The notes under the pieces were generated by a model, which was given only the letters and a program-made list of their open reading frames with translations, was not told the origin of the DNA and ran no database searches. Positions 59,100 through 64,000 of a stretch of 64,000 nt of DNA are shown piece by piece. Positions within the stretch are counted from its first letter, which is position 1; each line of letters starts with the position of its first letter. A program made the translations under genes and the position numbers. The stretch spans positions 42,133-106,132 of the forward strand of contig NZ_JAIQCI010000009.1 of the NCBI RefSeq assembly GCF_022378335.1. Direction: 5' to 3'. The stretch is from Croceicoccus hydrothermalis (GTDB lineage: Bacteria > Pseudomonadota > Alphaproteobacteria > Sphingomonadales > Sphingomonadaceae).

Positions 59100-60896
59100 A
59101 TGGCAATTCTTACCAATGGTTACGTCTGCGGCGTCGAACACTCTCTTTCGGGTCGCGCATGGCGGTGGCGCGGGGGCAATGTCGATTGCGCCGCACCGGA
59201 CGAGGCAGGCTCTGCGGAACTGGTGACGCAGCTGCTCTTGTCGCGCGGCGTGTCGGTGGAGGATATGGACCGGCATCGTTCCCCGACGATGCGGGGATTC
59301 CTTCCCGATCCGGCGATTTTCGCCGACATGGAAAACGCGGCGGACCGGCTGGCGCAGGCGGTGCTCGCACGCGAGGCGATGACGATCTACGGCGATTACG
59401 ACGTGGATGGCGCGACCAGCGCGGCGCTTATGATCCGGGTCCTGAGGATGCTCGGCGCAGATCCCGGTCATTACATTCCCGATCGTCTGCTCGAAGGATA
59501 TGGCCCATCGGGAGAGGCGCTTGTTCGGCTCGGCGAACAGGGCAGCAGCCTTGTCGTCACCGTCGATTGCGGCGCCATGGCGCATGAGGCGCTCGACATG
59601 GCGCGCGAGGCGGGCGTCGATGTCATCGTCGTGGATCACCATAAATGCAGCAGCGTCCTGCCGCGCGCCGCCGCGCTTGTGAACCCCAACCGGCTGGACG
59701 AATGCGACGAGGCGGCGGCGCACGGGCACCTCGCCGCGGTGGGCGTTGCGTTCCTGCTCGCGGTCGCGCTGGTGCGCAAATTGCGCGCGCGCGGCTATTT
59801 CGCCGAACGTGCCGAGCCCGACCTGATGGCGCTGCTCGATCTCGTGGCGCTCGGCACGGTGGCCGATGTGGCGGCGCTCCACGGGTTGAACCGGGCCTTC
59901 GTTGCGCAGGGGCTGAAGATCATGGCGCGGCGGCAGAATGTCGGGCTGTCCGCGCTTATCGACGCGAGCCGGTTGAAGCGTGCACCGGTGTGCAGCGACC
60001 TTGGTTTTGCGCTTGGCCCACGCATCAATGCTGCGGGCCGCATCGGCGAATCCACGCTGGGCGTGCGCCTTCTGACCACCGAGGATCCGGAGGAGGCCGC
60101 CGAAATCGCCGACCGGCTCGACATGCTGAACGAGGAGCGGCGCGCGGTCGAGGCCGAGGTGCAGGAGGCCGCAGAGCAACAGCTCGCCGCGCAGCATAAT
60201 CGTGCGGTGGTGGTGATCGCGGGGCACGGCTGGCATCCCGGCGTCATCGGGATCGTCGCGGGCCGCATCAAGGAAAAGGCCGGCCGCCCCGCGCTCATCA
60301 TCGCGATGCAGGATGACGACGACGGCGTGTTGATCGGCAAGGGTTCGGGCCGCTCGATCCCCGGCGTCGATATCGGCGCCGCCGTTATCGCCGCGCGCGA
60401 TGCGGGTCTCGTGATGCAGGGCGGCGGCCACGCGATGGCGGCGGGGCTGACCATCGCGGCGGAGAAACTGGACGCATTCCGCGATTTCCTCGACGAGCGC
60501 CTGTCCCGCGATGTGGAGCGTGCGCGGACCTCGCAAACGACGACGATCGACCTCTCGCTTGCGCCCGGCGGATTGCAGCCCGCGCTTGTCGATACGCTCG
60601 AAAGCGCGGGCCCTTATGGCGTCGGCTGGCCCTCCCCCCGCGTCGCGGTCGGGCCGGTGAGGCTGGTGAAGGCGGATGTGGTGGGCAACGGCCATGTGCG
60701 CATCATCGCGGCGGGCGCGGACGGCGCCCGCTTCAAGGGCATCGCCTTTCGCGCGGAGGAAAGCGACCTTGGGCAGGCGTTGCTCCACGGCGCGACCGGG
60801 CGCCGGGTATGGCTCGCCGGACGTGCGAAAATCGATGACTGGGGGCGGGTTCCCGCGGTCGAATTGCATATTGAGGACGCCGCCTGGGCCGGTTAG
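59100..60896 (+). CDS. recJ: single-stranded-DNA-specific exonuclease RecJ
   Basis: RecJ degrades single-stranded DNA 5' to 3' in recombination and mismatch repair. The 598-residue protein has the DHH-family motifs IYGDYDVDGATSAA, VTVDCG, the namesake VVDHHKCSS and FALGPRINAAGRIG. The DHHA1 domain has GKGSGRSIPGVD and MQGGGHAMAAGLTI. Length is normal for the family. The start has no good ribosome binding site. It ends 80 bases before the tRNA-Glu pair. Confidence 0.95.
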   Translation: MAILTNGYVCGVEHSLSGRAWRWRGGNVDCAAPDEAGSAELVTQLLLSRGVSVEDMDRHRSPTMRGFLPDPAIFADMENAADRLAQAVLAREAMTIYGDYDVDGATSAALMIRVLRMLGADPGHYIPDRLLEGYGPSGEALVRLGEQGSSLVVTVDCGAMAHEALDMAREAGVDVIVVDHHKCSSVLPRAAALVNPNRLDECDEAAAHGHLAAVGVAFLLAVALVRKLRARGYFAERAEPDLMALLDLVALGTVADVAALHGLNRAFVAQGLKIMARRQNVGLSALIDASRLKRAPVCSDLGFALGPRINAAGRIGESTLGVRLLTTEDPEEAAEIADRLDMLNEERRAVEAEVQEAAEQQLAAQHNRAVVVIAGHGWHPGVIGIVAGRIKEKAGRPALIIAMQDDDDGVLIGKGSGRSIPGVDIGAAVIAARDAGLVMQGGGHAMAAGLTIAAEKLDAFRDFLDERLSRDVERARTSQTTTIDLSLAPGGLQPALVDTLESAGPYGVGWPSPRVAVGPVRLVKADVVGNGHVRIIAAGADGARFKGIAFRAEESDLGQALLHGATGRRVWLAGRAKIDDWGRVPAVELHIEDAAWAG

Positions 60897-60928
60897 AAAA
60901 GAAAATTGCGTTTCTTCGCAATTGGCCC

Positions 60929-60957
60929 TTGACCGCCCGGCTCATCCTTCGTAATTG
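60929..60957 (+). promoter_or_regulatory. sigma-70-type promoter of the tRNA-Glu genes
   Basis: TTGACC at 60929-60934 and TAATTG at 60952-60957 are 17 bases apart, a near-consensus promoter. The first tRNA starts 20 bases after the -10 box. Confidence 0.55.
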
Positions 60958-60976
60958 CGCGGCCTGCACCGGACGT

Positions 60977-61051
60977 GGCCCCTTCGTCTAGCGGTTAGGA
61001 CGCGGCCCTTTCACGGCTGAAACACGGGTTCGATTCCCGTAGGGGTCACCA
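60977..61051 (+). tRNA. tRNA-Glu (anticodon TTC)
   Basis: The 75-base gene folds as a cloverleaf with 7-bp acceptor stem GGCCCCT/AGGGGTC (one G-U pair), anticodon loop CTTTCAC reading TTC, T arm CGGGTTCGATTCCCG and an encoded CCA. It is followed 50 bases later by a near-identical tRNA-Glu. Confidence 0.96.
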
Positions 61052-61101
61052 CCGGTGCACAGATATTTCCGACCCCTCGCGGCCCTGCCGCCGGTCGGCA
61101 A

Positions 61102-61176
61102 GGCCCCTTCGTCTAGCGGTCAGGACGCGGCCCTCTCACGGCTGAAACACGGGTTCGATTCCCGTAGGGGTCACCA
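61102..61176 (+). tRNA. tRNA-Glu (anticodon CTC)
   Basis: It is nearly identical to the preceding tRNA-Glu but has anticodon loop CTCTCAC, reading CTC, and one base change in the D arm. Its 3' end, with encoded CCA, is 87 bases before the integrase start, so it is the likely insertion site of the element that follows. Confidence 0.95.
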
Positions 61177-61239
61177 TCGGTGGCGTTTGCTCCCGAAATT
61201 TCGGGATTTCTCGGAAAATCAATGTCTCGTTAGGCGCCC

Positions 61240-61263
61240 GGTGCTACAAAGGGGTGCTACAAA
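61240..61263 (+). repeat. short direct repeat before the integrase
   Basis: GGTGCTACAAA occurs at 61240-61250 and again at 61253-61263, separated by two bases. It overlaps the integrase ribosome binding region and start codon. It may be an integrase arm-binding site or a chance duplication. Confidence 0.5.
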
Positions 61264-63248
61264 TGGGACGTCGAATGCCGCATTCGGTAAAACGATCGAA
61301 ATCGCGATACGAGCAATTCCGCATGGCCGTGCCAGCGGACGTCCGACATATCATTGGAAAGACCGCTTGGACCGAGTCACTCGGAACTACGGATCGTGCA
61401 ATAGCTGATGAGATGCGCCTCAAACGAGCTGCCGAATGCTACGCTCTCATTCGCGAAGCCCGAGCAGGTATCGTTCGGGACGAAGTGAAAAGCGCCATTG
61501 CTACAATGGATAGCGCTTTAGCGATAATGGCGTCGAAATGGGGATCCAAGGACAAAGCCTATGCCACCTGTCTCAGTCTGATAGCTACGAATGTTGTGGA
61601 CAGTTGGTCTCGTTCAGACGAGTCCCAACACCAGACTTATGGCGATGCGCTAGTTCGCGAACCCACTCCTGCTTTCGATCCCATCAAGGCTTTTGCGAAC
61701 GATACCGCGCGTAGCGAGTTTTCGGCGCGTCGCGATCTGATCGAAGGAACCGGGCGTGCGGACGGTTTGATACACCGAGAGCTTGCGGCATGGATTCTCC
61801 AGAACGAGATGTTCGATCCCGTTTGGTCCGCTCTGAGCTACCTGTCGTCAGTCGATGGTAGGTTTCGGCTCAACCGGCCCGAGCACTTCAATAGCCTCGC
61901 CAGGGCGTTCCTCGAGCGCCTTTGCAACCACACATTTTCCAACTGGTCGGCTAATGCCTCGCTCGCGTTCCCGGGCGCAGACAATGCCAATGAACCTCCG
62001 ACGATGAATCTCTCGACTGGACCGAAGAACGTCACGCCGATCCGCGAGGAATCATCAAAAATTGCATCCAGTAAGTGGCAGAAAACGCTTAGCGAGGCAC
62101 TACACTACTGGAAGGAACAACGTCGACCGGGGCGTTCCGCAATAACCGAGGCGACCCGTTCGGTTGAACGCTACATCAACCTTTTCGGCGACCCTTGTAT
62201 CGCAGACATTTCGAGCGACGATATCCTCGAATTTCGTGATCTTTTGGCTGACATGCCACCACAAACCGAATTGGCGAAACTGACCGCCGCCGGAATCACC
62301 TTACGTGAGAAAATTGAAGAACATCGTGCTCTTCGTGAAGCGTGGGAAGTTTCAAAAATTGGTCCAGAACCAGCGAGAGTTTCACCTGGCACAGTAAAGA
62401 AAGATATTGGTTCTTTATCCGCTATTCTAGGTAAGATCAAAAAAGACGCCAAATGCGGAGAAAACCTTGCTTCTGATATAGAAATTGCTGGATACAGTAA
62501 GACCCGATCGGGGCAGAAAAAACCTCGCCTTCCTTTTACTCCAAGGATGATGCAAATTCTTTTCGACTCACCTCTCTTTACAGGTTGCGAAGGGCATTCC
62601 GATATTAAACGGACGCGCCCAGGAAACCTTGTCATTCAGGACGAGTTATATTGGTTGTTTTTTTTCGGAGTGATGGCTGGCCCTCGCCTCGGCGAGATGA
62701 GCCAGATCTTATTAGATGATATTGAAGAAATCGATCTTAGAAGAACCTTTGGAAATAAATTCTCCGGAAAGGCAACATGTATCCGAATTACTGGAACAGG
62801 AAAAAACCAATCCACGAAGACAGAATCTTCTGAGAGAAACGTAGTTATTCACGATAAACTCATTGAAATAGGATTTAACGAGTATGTTTGTGAGAGACGA
62901 AATTCCGGACACGATAAACTCTTCGACATCGATACAGGTCCAAACTCTTATGGAAAAAAGGAACTGAGTCGTCGGCTCAATCGCTATGTCGATCGCGTCA
63001 TCATTGATGATGGGCGATACGTTTTTTACTCGACCCGACATGAATTCAATGATCGCGCGGAAATGAGCAAAATCCCACTAAGGGTCGTGAATTCAATTAA
63101 AGGCCATGCCAACAAAACCGTAGGCGAGAATTATGGCCTCGTTTCGATCGAGGCTCAATACATGTTTTTGAAAGATCTTCGAGTGGATTTTATCGACTGG
63201 AAAAAATTGAAGGAAGCCAAGGCGAATTCGGATAGATTAAGACAGTAA
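61263..63248 (+). CDS. tyrosine-type site-specific integrase
   Basis: This 661-residue recombinase starts at ATG 61263 with AGGGG 8 bases upstream (GTG at 61254 is also in frame). The N-terminal part (PHSVKRSKSRYEQFRMAVPADVR onward, DUF6538-like) is followed by a core-binding segment and a catalytic domain. That domain has Arg in AGPRLGEMSQ near 475, Lys in TKTESSERNV, RH in YSTRHEFND near 590 (the first His of the usual HxxR is Tyr), GH in KGHANKT near 614 and the nucleophile Tyr in GENYGL near 623. GC falls sharply in the second half. Confidence 0.9.
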   Translation: MGRRMPHSVKRSKSRYEQFRMAVPADVRHIIGKTAWTESLGTTDRAIADEMRLKRAAECYALIREARAGIVRDEVKSAIATMDSALAIMASKWGSKDKAYATCLSLIATNVVDSWSRSDESQHQTYGDALVREPTPAFDPIKAFANDTARSEFSARRDLIEGTGRADGLIHRELAAWILQNEMFDPVWSALSYLSSVDGRFRLNRPEHFNSLARAFLERLCNHTFSNWSANASLAFPGADNANEPPTMNLSTGPKNVTPIREESSKIASSKWQKTLSEALHYWKEQRRPGRSAITEATRSVERYINLFGDPCIADISSDDILEFRDLLADMPPQTELAKLTAAGITLREKIEEHRALREAWEVSKIGPEPARVSPGTVKKDIGSLSAILGKIKKDAKCGENLASDIEIAGYSKTRSGQKKPRLPFTPRMMQILFDSPLFTGCEGHSDIKRTRPGNLVIQDELYWLFFFGVMAGPRLGEMSQILLDDIEEIDLRRTFGNKFSGKATCIRITGTGKNQSTKTESSERNVVIHDKLIEIGFNEYVCERRNSGHDKLFDIDTGPNSYGKKELSRRLNRYVDRVIIDDGRYVFYSTRHEFNDRAEMSKIPLRVVNSIKGHANKTVGENYGLVSIEAQYMFLKDLRVDFIDWKKLKEAKANSDRLRQ

Positions 63249-63276
63249 GTGTTGAACTTTTATCACGAATTTCCTC

Positions 63277-63655
63277 TTATGGACGATCCGCAAACACGTT
63301 ATCAAGGTATGCCGCCAACCTGACGCCGCTCTGCTTCAGTTGCATCTCCGCCGTGTCGAGATGCTCGTATTGATAGGCGTAGCTCAGGTTCGGACTGGCT
63401 ACTCCCGTAGCCGGATAGATCGTATCGCGGATCTGCGTGCCCTCCGCGATCCAGACCTGCGGATCGGCGGTCCACCACGCGATGGCATCGCTTGGTTGGA
63501 TCTCGCGCCCGAGCCAACGGGCGTATTCGCTGTAGGACCGGTTCCGGCTGTCGATCAGCCGGCTATCCCAAACCGAAGGCAGGTTGGTTTCGTCGCCGAA
63601 CCAGCGGACCTTCACATCGTTGCCGCCGCGGTCCTCGCCATTGCCGTGACGTGCT
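63277..63655 (-). pseudogene. S1/P1-type nuclease, 3' fragment
   Basis: About 125 residues match the C-terminal third of S1/P1 single-strand nucleases (GEDRGGNDVKVRWFGDETNL, SVWDSRLID, SYSEYARWLGREI, SYAYQYEHLDTAEMQLKQ, GVRLAAYLDN). The N-terminal two thirds, with most zinc ligands, are missing. The Leu-His expected before SVWD is Leu-Pro here, which removes a likely zinc ligand. The break lies near 63640-63675 and abuts an IS3-family element, so the gene was probably cut by that insertion. Confidence 0.75.
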
Positions 63656-63659
63656 CTCC

Positions 63660-64000
63660 TGATTGTTACCATTCAGAGGTAGAGTCTCGCTCCTTCATGA
63701 TTGATGTTTGATGGGATGGCAACGTGTCTGGGGGCATGCCCCCAGACACGTTCGCCGGCGATCTCGGCAGGGGTCTTCCCACCCAGTTTCGAGTGTGGCC
63801 TGACCGTGTTGTAGTCGTGCCGCCAAGCGGCCAGCACGAACCGGGCGTGGGCCAGCGAGGTGAAGAGGGTCTCGTTGAGGCACTCGTCGCGCAGACGGCC
63901 GTTGAAGCTCTCCACGAAGCCGTTCTGCATCGGCTTGCCCGGCGCGATGTAATGCCACTCGACGCGCCGTTCCTGCGACCAGCGCAGGATGGCAGACGAG
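63660..64000 (-). mobile_element. IS3-family insertion sequence (right end only)
   Basis: The element is read on the minus strand from beyond the window end. Its transposase stop is at 63673 and the boundary with the S1/P1 nuclease fragment is about 15 bases further left. I could not define the terminal inverted repeat or the target duplication by eye. Confidence 0.7.
63673..64000 (-). CDS. IS3-family transposase OrfB, C-terminal part
   Basis: The frame is open to the window end, so this is the last 108 or so residues of an integrase-core transposase. It reads [17 protein letters not shown], then [19 protein letters not shown], where the DDE-site Glu is the E in FVESFN, and then [19 protein letters not shown]. 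This is the IS3-family (IS407-like group) signature. The product begins upstream, outside the window. It borders the truncated nuclease. Confidence 0.88.
   Translation of the reverse strand, partial: SSAILRWSQERRVEWHYIAPGKPMQNGFVESFNGRLRDECLNETLFTSLAHARFVLAAWRHDYNTVRPHSKLGGKTPAEIAGERVWGHAPRHVAIPSNINHEGARLYL

Larger units (their letters stand above)
61177..64000 (+). mobile_element. left end of a tRNA-Glu integrated element (runs off window)
   Basis: An integrase pointing away from the tRNA starts 87 bases after the tRNA-Glu(CTC) 3' end, the usual plan of an integrative element. GC and codon use drop from here on. The truncated nuclease and the IS element further right show a turnover zone. 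The far attachment site is not in the window, so the element cannot be closed. Confidence 0.55.

Noticed and set aside
58485..60869. A 794-codon minus-strand frame running across recJ into the flavodoxin gene
   Set aside because: Only its last 164 codons, from the ATG at 58979, look like a real protein. The part opposite recJ is a shadow of a strong coding gene.
60904..60923. A 7-bp AATTGCG hairpin after recJ as a terminator
   Set aside because: The stem is short and no T tract follows; the tRNA promoter starts just behind it.

Overview
The window is a GC-rich stretch of an alphaproteobacterial chromosome, most likely from the Sphingomonadales. The clues are an Hfq with two tandem Sm domains, RibB fused to a helix-turn-helix and a degenerate RibA domain, the gene orders hfq-hflX, holB-metG-tatD-mazG, yqeY-dnaG-rpoD and rpiB-glyA-nrdR, a sigma-70 factor with a long acidic insert, and a miaA-ilvB-ilvN-ilvC order. 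Genus and species cannot be fixed from the sequence alone. Almost all of the first 61 kb is ordinary core genome. Only the last 2.8 kb is clearly mobile.

Layout. 0-7.8 kb: the 3' end of hfq with hflX, then a convergent replication and translation operon (holB, metG, TatD nuclease, metallo-hydrolase, small membrane protein, mazG) and a YihY membrane protein. 8-13 kb: a cation/proton antiporter, an OmpA-like lipoprotein, a CHASE2-EAL c-di-GMP phosphodiesterase and a 20-codon aromatic micropeptide gene. 13-15.2 kb: ribB (HTH fusion) and ribH. 15.2-21.5 kb: M13 peptidase and enolase, facing a four-gene cluster of small membrane and amphipathic proteins. 21.5-27 kb: greA, carB and carA, with a lower-GC gene wedged antisense between the two car genes. 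27-37.6 kb: the macromolecular synthesis region (yqeY, dnaG, rpoD), then rpiB, glyA, nrdR, an RNA methyltransferase, chorismate mutase and rpsD. 37.6-46.6 kb: a mostly minus-strand block (tgt, AlkB-like, DUF481 protein, ABC-2 exporter, queA, cyclophilin, coaD, ispA, xseB). 46.7-57 kb: purL, serB, miaA and the branched-chain amino acid genes ilvB, ilvN, ilvC and leuA. 57-61 kb: an AHH-family nuclease with an unknown partner, a flavodoxin-like protein, recJ and two tRNA-Glu genes. 61.2-64 kb: a tyrosine integrase beside tRNA-Glu(CTC), a truncated S1/P1 nuclease and an IS3-family transposase running off the end.

Regulation. The branched-chain genes carry two probable leader peptides. One has Ile-Ile-Leu and further Leu codons, many of them rare, and is embedded in the last 16 codons of miaA ahead of a terminator hairpin and ilvB. 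The other has a Leu-Leu-Leu-Arg-Leu run ahead of leuA. ribB has a palindromic candidate operator just before its start, which suits the HTH on the protein itself. Intrinsic terminators can be read after eno, the stress-like cluster, DUF4170/greA (shared), carB, rpoD, rpsD and ilvC.

I did not find a CRISPR array, a classical defence island or a secretion cluster. The best candidates for under-described biology are the miaA-embedded ilv leader, the HTH-RibB with its operator, the AHH nuclease pair, the aromatic micropeptide and the lone ORF between carA and carB.
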